From positions 1 to 64,000 of the forward strand of contig CAMDSH010000009.1 in the NCBI GenBank assembly GCA_945907045.1: DNA of 64,000 bases. Direction: 5' to 3'. Both the position numbers and the translations under genes were made by a program. Source of the DNA: Rhizobium sp. Q54 (GTDB lineage Bacteria > Pseudomonadota > Alphaproteobacteria > Rhizobiales > Xanthobacteraceae). The notes below the pieces were generated by a model. That model saw only the letters and a program-made list of their open reading frames with translations. It ran no database searches and had not been told where the DNA came from. This document shows positions 18,172 through 27,999 of the stretch, in pieces. How positions within the stretch are numbered: the stretch's first letter is position 1; each line of letters begins with the position of its first letter.

Positions 18172-18864
18172 CTAGTCGCCGCCGCCGCTATCGCCACCGC
18201 CAAAATCTCCGCCTGAGTCGAACCCGGTATCGCTGGCGTTATTCGTGTCGAGTAATCCGGCGCCGGTGTTGCGGCCGATGTTGTCGGCTCCGGCTTCGCG
18301 TGCGAGATCGCTTCCCGCCGCGTTGCCGCTCCAGGGAGATGAGCCGGGCTGATCGGAGCCGGCGAAGGCCTGCGAGCGATTGCCGAACATCGAACCGATG
18401 CTGTTGAGCAGCAGCGAGCCACCAATCACGCCGGCGGCCGCAGCCGCTGCGGTGCCGAGAAACGAGCCGCCATGTCCAACTGAAGGCTGTCCAACGGAAG
18501 GCTGTCCGGCGGGCTGTTGAGCGGGCGCCAGCGCTCCGCCGTTATTCCAGCGCGTGTCGGTTGCGCCGGGCCGCACCGCCGGCACCGAACCGCGGCGTCC
18601 GGTGAGCGCATCGCGCATATTATCGAGGAAGCCGCCGGTGCTTGGTGCTTCGCCGCCGCCCTCAAGTTCGCGAATTCGGGCATCGGCGCGCTTGAGCGCT
18701 TCGTCCTGCACCAGCACGGTTTGCACGAGCGGATACACGGCGCCGGGCGCGCGTGCGAGGCCTTGTGTAATGGCGCGCTCGGCATCCGGGTCGCGTTGAT
18801 TGCGCTCCAGGCTTGCGAGCCGTTCGAACAAGTCGGCGACGAGCTGACGTTCCTGCGGGGTCAT
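18172..18864 (-). CDS. DUF2076 family protein
   Basis: A 230-aa protein whose first 80 residues (MTPQERQLVADLFERLASLE ... VYPLVQTVLVQDEALKRAD) match DUF2076. The middle is low-complexity Gln/Pro/Gly, one hydrophobic stretch follows (AAAAAAGVIGGSLLLNSIGSMF), and the tail is Gly/Asp-rich (GGDFGGGDSGGGD), as is usual for the family. Function is unknown. The start has GGAGG eight bases upstream. It converges on the L,D-transpeptidase gene. Confidence 0.85.
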   Translation of the reverse strand: MTPQERQLVADLFERLASLERNQRDPDAERAITQGLARAPGAVYPLVQTVLVQDEALKRADARIRELEGGGEAPSTGGFLDNMRDALTGRRGSVPAVRPGATDTRWNNGGALAPAQQPAGQPSVGQPSVGHGGSFLGTAAAAAAGVIGGSLLLNSIGSMFGNRSQAFAGSDQPGSSPWSGNAAGSDLAREAGADNIGRNTGAGLLDTNNASDTGFDSGGDFGGGDSGGGD

Positions 18865-18973
18865 ATTGGCCTCCCTAATACAGCCGCACGATCATGTGGG
18901 AAGTGCGCGGCCTCAGGGGAATGGCTGCGACAAAATATATCACCCGCTGGAAACCAGGCGCTTTTCGCCAGCC

Positions 18974-19831
18974 TTAACCCAATCTCACGCCTTGCGCGGC
19001 CAGCATGCCGGGGAACTTCTCGCCGTTGAGATAGGCGAATTCCTTTTCACGCAGCGTGGTCAGCGGATCGAGCCGCCGCAACTCGGCATCGACGAAGCCG
19101 GGATGGCACATGATGACGCCGCCCTCCGGCATCTGCTGGAGGAAGCCATGGAACAGCTTCGGGAAGTCGGCGTCGGGCGAGAAACTGTAAGTGCCGGCGA
19201 AAGCCGGGTTGGTGCGTACGCCGAGTTTTCGCGCGCGGCTGCGGAATCCCGCGCTCAGGATGTCGAGAAAAAGTCCCTTGGCGTCACCCAAGCGTTGATA
19301 CAGCGGCGTGACGCGGCCGCATTGCCGCACCCAGGCTTTCGGGGCTACTTCGGTAACGATCTTGAATACCGCATCGCGGATTTGCGGAAACAGTTGCACA
19401 TGCTGATGGCCGTCGATGAAGTCAGGCGGCTGGCCGAACGCGGTGACGAAGGCGCGCAGCTGCATCGCAATCTCGATCACCAGCGCTTCGTGGTGAAGCT
19501 TGCCCAACAGGGATGCACGCAACAATTGCGAGAGCGACGGGAAAGCGCCGCCGGAAGTGAGCGGTTGAAACCCTTTGCTCAAGGGCTTGAATGGGCCGGT
19601 CAGTGTCACGTGCAGCCCGATGGCCGCGCGCGCTGTGGCGGCATTGAGCATCGAGAGCGAGGCTGCGTCCGCGCGGTCGAAATGCGGCGCGGCCACCATC
19701 ACCGAGGTGGCGTTGATCCGCCCGCGCATGATCAGTTCGCGGATGCCGGCATTGACCGAATTGGAGATGCCGTAATCGTCGGCGCACAGCCAGATATGCC
19801 GGCGCTGGGTCGTCAAGGCGCTGGCGCTCAC
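18974..19831 (-). CDS. ChbG/HpnK (YdjC) family N-acetyl sugar deacetylase
   Basis: A 285-aa YdjC-fold carbohydrate deacetylase. Metal-site motifs are visible: WLCADDYGISNSVN (residues 15-28), AIGLHVTLTG and DFIDGHQHVQLFP. The frame extends upstream without a stop, but the real start is the GTG at 19831, which overlaps the stop of the GT2 gene (GTGA) and yields a family-length protein. Tight coupling to a polyprenyl-phosphate glycosyltransferase suggests that it deacetylates a lipid-linked HexNAc, as NaxD does in Francisella; that is inference. Confidence 0.87.
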   Translation of the reverse strand: MSASALTTQRRHIWLCADDYGISNSVNAGIRELIMRGRINATSVMVAAPHFDRADAASLSMLNAATARAAIGLHVTLTGPFKPLSKGFQPLTSGGAFPSLSQLLRASLLGKLHHEALVIEIAMQLRAFVTAFGQPPDFIDGHQHVQLFPQIRDAVFKIVTEVAPKAWVRQCGRVTPLYQRLGDAKGLFLDILSAGFRSRARKLGVRTNPAFAGTYSFSPDADFPKLFHGFLQQMPEGGVIMCHPGFVDAELRRLDPLTTLREKEFAYLNGEKFPGMLAAQGVRLG

Positions 19832-20853
19832 CCCGCCGCGCGCGAGGATTTTTTCGCGGCCTTCACGCTGTGCTCGGACACGAAGTAAACCGGCCGCGCT
19901 TTGATCTCGGACAGCAGTTTGCCGACATATTCGCCGAGCACGCCGATCATTATCAATTGCACGCCGCCAAGCACCATCAGGCCGACCACCAGAGAAGGGT
20001 AGCCGGGCACGTCTTTTCCGTAGACTACTGTCTCGATCAGAATCGAGAGACCGAAGAAAAAGGCCGTCGCCGCCAGCGCGAGGCCGAGCAGACTCGCCAT
20101 CCGCAGCGGTGCGACCGAGAACGAGGTGAGCCCTTCGATCGAAAGTCCGATCAGCGTCCACAAACTCCAGCTGGTCGCGCCGTGCATGCGCTCGGCCGGT
20201 TCGTAGTCGACGCGGATCTGGCGGAAACCGATCCAGCTCGCCAGTCCCTTGAAGAAGCGGTTGCGCTCCGGCAATTGGCGCAAGGCCGTCACCGCGCGTG
20301 GCGAGAGCAAACGGAAGTCGCCGGCGTCGGCGGGGATTTTCTGCCGCGCGCCCCAGTTGATCAGCGAGTAGAACCATTTGACGCCGGTGCGGCGCAGCCA
20401 GGGCTCGTTCACGCGATGCGCCTTGGCGGTGTAGACGACGTCATAACCGTCATCGAGCCAGCGTCCGACGAGCTTGTCGATCAGCGACGGCGGATGCTGG
20501 CCGTCGCCGTCCATGAACATCACGGCGCCGAGCCGGGCATGATCGAGGCCGGCGAGCAGTGCGGCCTCCTTGCCGAAATTTCGCGACAGCGCAACCACCT
20601 GCACGTCGAGCGCGCCGGCCGGCAGGGCTTGCGCGATCCGCTGCGTTGCGTCGGTGGAGCCGTCATCGACATAGACGACTTCGGTGCGCAGCCGGCGCTT
20701 CGCCTTCAGGCGGCGGGCCACCTCGGTGATGCGCTCGTGCAGCTTGCCGAGGCTCTTGGCCTCGTTCAGGAGCGGGACCACGATCGACAGCCCGGCCCCG
20801 GCCTGCGCGGCGGCCGTCCGGGCGCCGCTGGTTTTGGATGCTTTCGCCGCCAT
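19828..20853 (-). CDS. GT2 polyprenyl-phosphate glycosyltransferase (DPM1/GtrB-like)
   Basis: A 341-aa inverting GT-A enzyme: LSIVVPLLNEAKSLG (23-37), VVYVDDGSTDAT (59-70), the metal-binding FMDGDGQHP, and the conserved NRFFKGLASWIGF. Two C-terminal membrane helices (about 235-260 and 270-295, SLLGLALAATAFFFGLSILI and SLVVGLMVLGGVQLIMIGVL) anchor it. This is the architecture of enzymes that load a sugar onto undecaprenyl phosphate (GtrB, FlmF, ArnC). Its stop overlaps the deacetylase start; gtrA is divergent 108 bases away. Confidence 0.92.
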   Translation of the reverse strand: MAAKASKTSGARTAAAQAGAGLSIVVPLLNEAKSLGKLHERITEVARRLKAKRRLRTEVVYVDDGSTDATQRIAQALPAGALDVQVVALSRNFGKEAALLAGLDHARLGAVMFMDGDGQHPPSLIDKLVGRWLDDGYDVVYTAKAHRVNEPWLRRTGVKWFYSLINWGARQKIPADAGDFRLLSPRAVTALRQLPERNRFFKGLASWIGFRQIRVDYEPAERMHGATSWSLWTLIGLSIEGLTSFSVAPLRMASLLGLALAATAFFFGLSILIETVVYGKDVPGYPSLVVGLMVLGGVQLIMIGVLGEYVGKLLSEIKARPVYFVSEHSVKAAKKSSRAAG

Positions 20854-20961
20854 TACGAGAATCTATCCCTGCCTGCGCCGCGATCTATAGCGCACCCGGT
20901 AAGCCCTGTCCCGCCTACGCTAAAGGGATGACGGGGAGGGTCTCGGCGCGGCGCGGCGGAC

Positions 20962-21434
20962 ATGCTAAGCCGCCGGGTAACAATGCCTGCCACCATGAAG
21001 AAACTCCTCGATCGGCTGATCCTTGCCTGGCATGAGCGCGCGGTCGCGCTCAAGGCCGTGAGCTTTGCGCTCATCGGGGTGGTGAATTTTGCCGTCGATT
21101 TCGGCGTATTTTTGCTGGCGTATTTCTATCTCGCGCTCCCGATCATCATCTCCAACTTCATCGCATGGATCGTCGCGGTCAGCGGTTCATACGTCATGAA
21201 CTCGCTGATCACGTTCGCGGCGGAATCGGGACGCCAGTTGCGCCTGAAGGATTACCTCACCTTCGTCACCTCGCAGACCGGCGGCCTCGTCGCCAATACC
21301 GCGGTGGTGTTCATCGCGTCCTATTTCATCCCTGTTCTGCTCGGCAAGCTGATCGCCATTGGCGCAAGTTTCCTGGTCAATTTCTATCTGTCGCATAGCG
21401 TCGTGTTCCGGGGCAACGGGACGACGAATTCGCG

Positions 21435-21438
<4 letters not shown>
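20962..21438 (+). CDS. GtrA-like membrane protein, putative lipid-linked sugar flippase
   Basis: A 158-aa protein with four membrane helices (about 27-47, 50-72, 94-118 and 124-145) and GtrA features: the helix 1-2 region VSFALIGVVNFAVDFGVF, then FIAWIVAVSGSYVMNSLITF. GtrA proteins are thought to flip undecaprenyl-linked sugars made by GtrB-type GT2 enzymes, fitting the divergent gene. Alternative starts at 20983 and 20995 are equally possible; the last (MKKLLDRL) gives the most typical N-terminus. Confidence 0.87.
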
Positions 21439-22697
<1,259 letters not shown>

Positions 22698-22737
22698 GCA
22701 CATCATTCCCCCTGAGGATTCACTGCCAGGGGTAACC

Positions 22738-23706
22738 ATGAAAAAACTCGTCATCGCATTTGCGGCGATGCTCGCAGGCCTCGCCGCCGCCAGCGCGCAG
22801 CAATATCCGAATCGCGCCATCAGCATCATCGTTCCGTTCTCCGCAGGCGGGCCATCCGACGCCATGGCGCGCATCCTGGCCGAGCGGATGAAGTCAACGC
22901 TCGGGCAGAACATCGTGGTCGAGAACGTCACCGGCGCCGGCGGTTCGATCGGCGTCGGCCGCGCGGTGCGCTCGGCGGCCGATGGCTACACGATAAGCTT
23001 CGGGCATCTCGGCACGCATGTCGCCAACGGCGCGATCTATCCGCTGCAATACGACATGCTCACCGATCTCGAACCGGTTGTGCTGCTGCCGAGCAATCCG
23101 ATGGTGATTGTCAGCAAGACCGCCGTGCCGGCAAAGAATCTGAAAGAGTTGGTCGCCTGGCTCAAGGCGAACGACGGCAAGGTGTCGGCGGGAACGGCGG
23201 GCGCGGGTTCGGGATCGCACATCGCCGGCGTTTATATGCAGGGCATCATCGGCTCGAAATTCCAGTTCGTGCCCTATCGCGGCACTGCCCCCGCTCTGAC
23301 CGATCTTGTGGCGGGTCAGATCGACATCATCGTCGATCAGACTTCAAACTCGATCAGCCAGATACGCTCCGGTAACATTCGCGCTTATGCCGTGACCGAC
23401 AGCAAGCGGGTGCCGTCCGCGGCGGACATTCCGACCGTGGACGAAGCCGGGCTGCCAAAGTTTCACATGACGCTGTGGTCGGGGATGTGGGTGCCGAAGG
23501 GCACGCCGAAGGAGGCGATCACGAAGCTCAACGCGGCGGCGGTGGAGGCGATGGCCGATCCGGCAGTGCGCAAACGCTTCGAAGAACTCGGACTGGAAGT
23601 TCCGCCGCGCGCCCAGCAAACGCCGGAGGCGCTCGCCGCCCATCACAAGGCGGAAATCGCCAAATGGTGGCCGATCATCAAGGCGGCCAACATCAAGGTG
23701 GATTAA
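22738..23706 (+). CDS. Bug family (TctC-like) tripartite tricarboxylate solute-binding protein, orphan
   Basis: A 322-aa periplasmic protein with a signal peptide (1-20, ending ASAQ). The family starts with YPNRAISIIVPFSAGGPSDAMAR and continues VVENVTGAGGSIGVGRAVRSAADGYT, both diagnostic of Bug/TctC. Bug proteins bind carboxylates and similar small anions and normally serve a TctAB permease. No tctA or tctB is in the window, so this is an orphan binding protein, which is common for this family. AGGGG precedes the ATG. Confidence 0.93.
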   Translation: MKKLVIAFAAMLAGLAAASAQQYPNRAISIIVPFSAGGPSDAMARILAERMKSTLGQNIVVENVTGAGGSIGVGRAVRSAADGYTISFGHLGTHVANGAIYPLQYDMLTDLEPVVLLPSNPMVIVSKTAVPAKNLKELVAWLKANDGKVSAGTAGAGSGSHIAGVYMQGIIGSKFQFVPYRGTAPALTDLVAGQIDIIVDQTSNSISQIRSGNIRAYAVTDSKRVPSAADIPTVDEAGLPKFHMTLWSGMWVPKGTPKEAITKLNAAAVEAMADPAVRKRFEELGLEVPPRAQQTPEALAAHHKAEIAKWWPIIKAANIKVD

Positions 23707-23723
23707 GCGCGCGAGATCGCGAA

Positions 23724-24131
23724 CTAAAGCTTGCTGCCGCCGAACTTGCAGGTCATGCCCAGGGACACGTAGGTGCCCTGCAAGCTTTTGGCTGAGCCCA
23801 TGGCTCCATTCCAGTTGCTGCCGGCGCGATCGAGCGTGAAGCTGATCTGCCTGCCCTTCACCTGCCCGTTCGAGATGCCGCCGTAGCGGGCGAACGAGCC
23901 GGTGAATGTGCCGCCCGACTGCGTGAAGGTCGCTTCATCCACCGCCGAACCCATGCCGCCGCAGTCCATCGTGATCTGCCATCGTCCGGTGAGTGAGGCG
24001 CCGGCATTCGCGGCGGCGGGTTCGCGCGGTTTGGAAATGCTGCCGCCGACAGCACCCGGTTGCGTCTGCGCCAAGGCGGACGGGCAGGCGGCAATAATCG
24101 CAACGATGACAAGACAGCGGATGCTATTCAC
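23724..24131 (-). CDS. Small secreted protein of unknown function
   Basis: A 135-aa protein with a signal peptide (1-21, SALAQ). The mature part has short beta-strands, GRWQITMDCGG...FTQSGGTFTGSFARYGG, and two Cys (DCGG and TCKFGG) that may pair; the pattern is reminiscent of small lipocalin-like or beta-sandwich proteins. I do not recognise a named family. It ends 18 bases from the convergent Bug gene and starts 4 bases before the hisG stop, so it could be the last gene of the hisZ-hisG transcript. Confidence 0.65.
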   Translation of the reverse strand: MNSIRCLVIVAIIAACPSALAQTQPGAVGGSISKPREPAAANAGASLTGRWQITMDCGGMGSAVDEATFTQSGGTFTGSFARYGGISNGQVKGRQISFTLDRAGSNWNGAMGSAKSLQGTYVSLGMTCKFGGSKL

Positions 24132-24134
24132 GGC

Positions 24135-25112
24135 TTAGGCTCCGAGCCCAGCCTCCAGCTTGGCATAAAGCGGATTATCGCGCGAGAACACGTAGCCGAG
24201 TTCGGCGACGGACACGGCTTCCGCGCCTTTCTCGCGCAGGAAGCTGGTGAGTGCGTAAACCTGATCGGGCGGGCAGTGCAGCGTGAGCATGCCCGACGAG
24301 GTCGGCCCGCCAAACGGCGTCTGCACGCCGAATTTTTCCTTCGCGGCGGACAGCACGGAGTCATTGCAGGCGGGGAAACGGCTGCGTACTTCGCGGAACG
24401 CGCGTGCGCGCGCCTGCGCGGCGATGCGGTCGAGGATCACGCGCGCGATTTCGCGCTCGGCCTTGCCCCAGGCAGCGCCGCGGGCGGCGACGAGATTGGC
24501 CTGCGAGCGCAGGATCACGCCGTCCTCGACGACCTTCAATCCGTTGGCGGCAAGCGTCGCGCCGCTCGTCGTGATGTCGACGATCAGTTCGGCGGTGCCG
24601 GCAGCCGGCGCGCCTTCGGTCGCGCCGGAGCTCTCGACGATGCGATAATCGATGATGCCGTGTTCGGCGAAGAACGCGCGCGTGAGATTGATGTATTTCG
24701 TCGCGACGCGCAGCTTGCGGTCGTGGTGCTGGCGGAACGAAGTTGCCACGTCGTCGAGATCGGCCATGTTGCGCACGTCAATCCAGGCCTGCGGCACGGC
24801 GACGACGACATTGGCGTTGCCGAAGCCGAGGCCGTCGATCAGCACCACGCGCTTGTCCGCGTCCACAATCATTTCGCGCACCAGGTCTTCGCCGGTGACG
24901 CCGAGGTGCACCGCGCCTTGCGCGAGTTGCGAGGTGATTTCGGCGGCCGAGATATACGCGACCTCGACGCCGTCGAGCCCGCTGATCGCGCCGCGATAGT
25001 CGCGGGCGCCGCGCGGCTTCACCAGCGTCAAACCGGCGCGGGCGAAGAACGCCTCGGCGTTTTCCTGCAAACGCCCCTTGGCGGGAACGGCGAGAACCAG
25101 CGGTGCGCTCAT
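24135..25112 (-). CDS. hisG: ATP phosphoribosyltransferase catalytic subunit
   Basis: A 325-aa enzyme for the first step of histidine synthesis (ATP + PRPP). The catalytic part begins [16 protein letters not shown] and includes [10 protein letters not shown] and the PRPP loop [18 protein letters not shown]. It has about 95 residues after the catalytic domain, with a ferredoxin-like stretch ([28 protein letters not shown]) resembling the regulatory HisG_C domain. It starts at the ATG at 25112, overlapping the hisZ stop (ATGA). Confidence 0.95.
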   Translation of the reverse strand: MSAPLVLAVPAKGRLQENAEAFFARAGLTLVKPRGARDYRGAISGLDGVEVAYISAAEITSQLAQGAVHLGVTGEDLVREMIVDADKRVVLIDGLGFGNANVVVAVPQAWIDVRNMADLDDVATSFRQHHDRKLRVATKYINLTRAFFAEHGIIDYRIVESSGATEGAPAAGTAELIVDITTSGATLAANGLKVVEDGVILRSQANLVAARGAAWGKAEREIARVILDRIAAQARARAFREVRSRFPACNDSVLSAAKEKFGVQTPFGGPTSSGMLTLHCPPDQVYALTSFLREKGAEAVSVAELGYVFSRDNPLYAKLEAGLGA

Positions 25113-26260
25113 GACGCGCCTCCCATGGCCGAGAGCCGTTCGATCCACACGGAGAAGCCAACCGCCGGAATCGGCGCAGGCGCGCCAAGCCGCGTGAGCA
25201 ATCCATCGTAACGTCCGCCTGCGACCAGCGGCCCTGCGTCGCGCGCTTTCGCGTCGGTCAGCTCGAACACGAAGCCGGTGTAATAATCGAAGCCGCGGCC
25301 GAACGAAGTCGAGAAATGAATGCGGCGCACGTCGATGCCGCGCGCGGCGAGAAAGCCCGTGCGGCTTTCGAACAGATCGAGCGCGGGGTTGAGCGCCATG
25401 CCGGTATCGCTCGCGAGCGCGCGCAGTTCCGCCGCCGCTTCATCGGGCTCGCCGCTGATTGCGAGAAATTTCTCGATTAACGCGCGCTGCTCGCGCGGCA
25501 GCTTCGAGCCTGCGCCGAGCGCCGCCTGTTCCAGAAAACGATCCGCGATTTCGCCGACCGAGCGCCCGCCGACCGCGTTGATGCCCGCGATCGAGAGCAA
25601 ATCGGTGACCAGCGCGTGCGCGCCCTTCGGGTCGGAGCCCGCGAGCGCGGCGAGCACGCCCTGATATTCCGGCTGGCCGTTGGTGGTGCCGAGCACGAGA
25701 CGATTGAGGTCCTGCGCGAGATTGGCCTTGCGGTTGAAATCCTTGATCAGCCGGCGCTTCCACGCCGGCGCAAGATCGAGCGCGGCGATCAATGCCGCAA
25801 ACAGCGCGACGTCGCCGAGCTGGATTTCAGGCGCGCCCAATCCGTAATGCGCGGTGGCTTCCAGTCCGAGCGCGAGCATTTCGGCGTCGGCGGCGGCCTT
25901 GTCGGGTCGTCCGAACGACTCGATGCCGGCTTGCAAAAATTCCGCCGGGCCGTCGGTGCGGTGACGAAAGACCGGGCCGAGATAGCAAAAGCCCGCGGCC
26001 TTGCCGGCGGAGCGGGACGCGAGATAGTCGCGCGAAACCGGAATGGTCAGGTCAGGGCGCAGGCAGAAGTCGCCGCCGCCGGGCGCCGTGGTGAGATACA
26101 TGCGCTTGCGGATGTCTTCGCCGGAGAGGTCGAGAAACGGTTCCGCCGGCTGCAGGATCGCGGGCGCAATGCGGCCATAGCCCGCGCGCTCATAGGAGGC
26201 GACGAGAGCTTCCGCCCGCGCATCGGGCTTGTTCTTCGTTTCGTTGATGGCCGAACTCAT
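25109..26260 (-). CDS. hisZ: ATP phosphoribosyltransferase regulatory subunit
   Basis: A 383-aa HisRS paralogue lacking tRNA-charging parts. Class II features are [22 protein letters not shown] (motif 1-2 region), [19 protein letters not shown] (motif 2), [11 protein letters not shown] and [10 protein letters not shown] (His A and B relatives). It activates HisG. The frame is open to 26344, but I start at 26260 ([10 protein letters not shown]), which gives the usual length. It is the promoter-proximal gene of hisZ-hisG. Confidence 0.93.
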   Translation of the reverse strand: MSSAINETKNKPDARAEALVASYERAGYGRIAPAILQPAEPFLDLSGEDIRKRMYLTTAPGGGDFCLRPDLTIPVSRDYLASRSAGKAAGFCYLGPVFRHRTDGPAEFLQAGIESFGRPDKAAADAEMLALGLEATAHYGLGAPEIQLGDVALFAALIAALDLAPAWKRRLIKDFNRKANLAQDLNRLVLGTTNGQPEYQGVLAALAGSDPKGAHALVTDLLSIAGINAVGGRSVGEIADRFLEQAALGAGSKLPREQRALIEKFLAISGEPDEAAAELRALASDTGMALNPALDLFESRTGFLAARGIDVRRIHFSTSFGRGFDYYTGFVFELTDAKARDAGPLVAGGRYDGLLTRLGAPAPIPAVGFSVWIERLSAMGGAS

Positions 26261-26562
26261 CGCCGTCCCAATAGCCGTCCCAAATGCCTTCCCAAGTGAA
26301 TCCCGACGCTTCGCATGTGAAAATGTCGTGATTACGGGCGCCATTTAGCATGGCGGGCTTAAGGATTCGACGTCGATCGCCCGGCGCGCTTAACGATGAG
26401 CCACGCCAAACGCTTCTGATCGTTAACGAATTCCGTGCGCGCGGGCTCGGGGCAATCGTTGCAAACCACAACCATTCACCGGCGGAATAGCTCATAACCC
26501 ATTGATGGTAAGACTATTTCAACACAACCCAGATTGACTGTAACGGACCGGGGAGATCTTTC
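26261..26562. other. Intergenic region upstream of hisZ and the SnoaL-like gene
   Basis: 302 bases between divergent genes, with no supported gene. There is a small hairpin (GCCAT-TTAGC-ATGGC, about 26340-26355) and short imperfect CCCAA repeats near 26270-26300. I see no convincing attenuator, his leader peptide or T-box. GGGGAGA (about 26550) serves as SD for the gene at 26563. Confidence 0.5.
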
Positions 26563-27033
26563 ATGGGAAGTGCTGTCCCACGCAGTGTGGTCCAGGCGTT
26601 CTACGAGGCTTACGTTTCGCGCGATCCGGAGCGGATCGCCGCGTACCTCGACGACGACGTGGAATGGATGGTCGCCGGGCCGGTTGAGCTGCTGCGTTTC
26701 TGCGGCCAGCGCCGTGGCAAGGCCGCGGTGATCGAGTTCTTCGCGCACCTGGTGCCGTCGGTTTTGAAATTCAAAAGCTTCGAGCCGGAAGATTTGCTGG
26801 TCGACGGCGAACGCGCCGCCATGTTCGCCAAGCTATCCGGCCTGCAGCAAAGCACCGGGCGGATGATCAGCTACCGCTGCGCGCAATTTCTGCGCTTCCG
26901 CGACGGCAAGATCTATTCGTTCCGCTCCGTGATCGACAGCTTCGACGCGGCGGAACAGTTGCTCGGCCATCCGATCGATCTCGATCAGAAGGCGGGCCGC
27001 GCCAGCGCCGTCGGCGATCTCATCGCCGTCTAG
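26563..27033 (+). CDS. SnoaL-like / NTF2-fold protein (ketosteroid isomerase-related)
   Basis: A 156-aa cone-fold protein: SVVQAFYEAYVSRDPERIAAYLDDDVEWMVAGP (residues 8-40) and later ISYRCAQFLRFRDGKIYSFRSVIDSFDAAEQLL, the classic SnoaL_2 pattern. Members include isomerases, hydratases and non-enzymatic binders, so no reaction can be assigned. It abuts the convergent transglutaminase gene with no gap. Confidence 0.85.
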   Translation: MGSAVPRSVVQAFYEAYVSRDPERIAAYLDDDVEWMVAGPVELLRFCGQRRGKAAVIEFFAHLVPSVLKFKSFEPEDLLVDGERAAMFAKLSGLQQSTGRMISYRCAQFLRFRDGKIYSFRSVIDSFDAAEQLLGHPIDLDQKAGRASAVGDLIAV

Positions 27034-27912
27034 TTACGGCGACGGACTGGCGCTCACGGTCACGTCAATCGTCATTCCGAGAAAATCCGAACTCGCGCCG
27101 GTGAAGGTGCCGGAGATCGGGATCGCCTGCGAGGGCTCGCGCGTCACCGCGACGCGGATCAGGTTCTCTGACGCGATGATGGCGTCGGTCGGGTCGTATT
27201 CGATCCAGCCCGCGCCCGGCAGATAAATATCCGCCCAGGCATGCGTTGCGGCCACGCCCGGCGTCTGCGGCCCACGGTCGAGCGCGGGATCGTAGAAATA
27301 CCCGCTCACGAAACGCGCGCCGAAACCGAGCGCCCGCGCCGCCTCGATGAACAGCACCGCGAGATCGCGGCAGGCGCCGCTCTGGCGCGCGATCGTGTCC
27401 ATCGGCGATTGCGTGCCTTCCTCGTGCCGCTCCGAATAGGTGAACGTGTTCTTGATCGAGGCATTGATCGTCGCCAGCAGATCGAGCGTCGGCATCGGGC
27501 GCGAGGTGACGAAACGCTTCGCCCATTTGTCGACGATGCCGGTGGGATCGGGGTAATGCCGGTCCAGCAGCGGGCCCAGATCCGTGCGGTCGGACGCCGA
27601 ATAGACGAACGGATACGTTTCCGCTTCCGGCGCGATCGGGAATTGCGGCCGGTCGAGCGCGTAGCGTTCGATCTTGAGCGTGCTGACGATGCTCAGTTCG
27701 CTCGCGGGCGCCGGGAAGGTCACCAGCGCGACGGAATTTCCGAACACGTCATGCAGCCAGCGAATTTCGCCCGGCGGCGAGAGGCTCAGTTCCGCGCCGA
27801 CGAGGCGCAGGTCGTGGCTGTCGCGCGGGCGCATCATCAGCCGGTGCGGGCCCAAGCTCACGGGCCTGGCGTAGCGGTAGGTGGTGGCGTGGCGGACGGT
27901 GAGGAGTTTCAT
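27034..27912 (-). CDS. Transglutaminase-like cysteine peptidase family protein
   Basis: A 292-aa cytosolic protein. Residues 1-85 are the bacterial transglutaminase-like N-terminal beta domain (LTVRHATTYRYARPV...GPHRLMMRPR), and 150-245 the catalytic core with Cys181 in SGACRDLAVL, His224 in ATHAWADIY and Asp240 in WIEYDPTD, all of the triad. Relatives act as peptidases more often than cross-linkers. Alone in its transcript; the region upstream holds a repeat half-unit. Confidence 0.9.
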   Translation of the reverse strand: MKLLTVRHATTYRYARPVSLGPHRLMMRPRDSHDLRLVGAELSLSPPGEIRWLHDVFGNSVALVTFPAPASELSIVSTLKIERYALDRPQFPIAPEAETYPFVYSASDRTDLGPLLDRHYPDPTGIVDKWAKRFVTSRPMPTLDLLATINASIKNTFTYSERHEEGTQSPMDTIARQSGACRDLAVLFIEAARALGFGARFVSGYFYDPALDRGPQTPGVAATHAWADIYLPGAGWIEYDPTDAIIASENLIRVAVTREPSQAIPISGTFTGASSDFLGMTIDVTVSASPSP

Positions 27913-27929
27913 GCGTGCGTTTCTGGTTC

Positions 27930-27958
27930 GTCATGCCCGCATTTGACGGGCATCCAGT
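27930..27958. repeat. Half-unit of a dispersed palindromic repeat
   Basis: GTCATGCCCG, a 7-base loop, then CGGGCATCCAGT: a 7-bp hairpin (ATGCCCG/CGGGCAT) framed by the same GTCAT...CCAGT edges as the full element at 29653-29752. It lies between the transglutaminase and hisS genes. Confidence 0.7.
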
Positions 27959-27999
27959 CCTTGCACTTATCGGGCCAAGTCGCGGGGTCAGGTCGCGGT

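Noticed and set aside
19870-20931. 353-codon plus-strand frame opposite the GT2 gene
   Set aside because: Low-complexity Arg/Gln/His composition typical of antisense frames; the minus strand encodes a motif-rich GT2.
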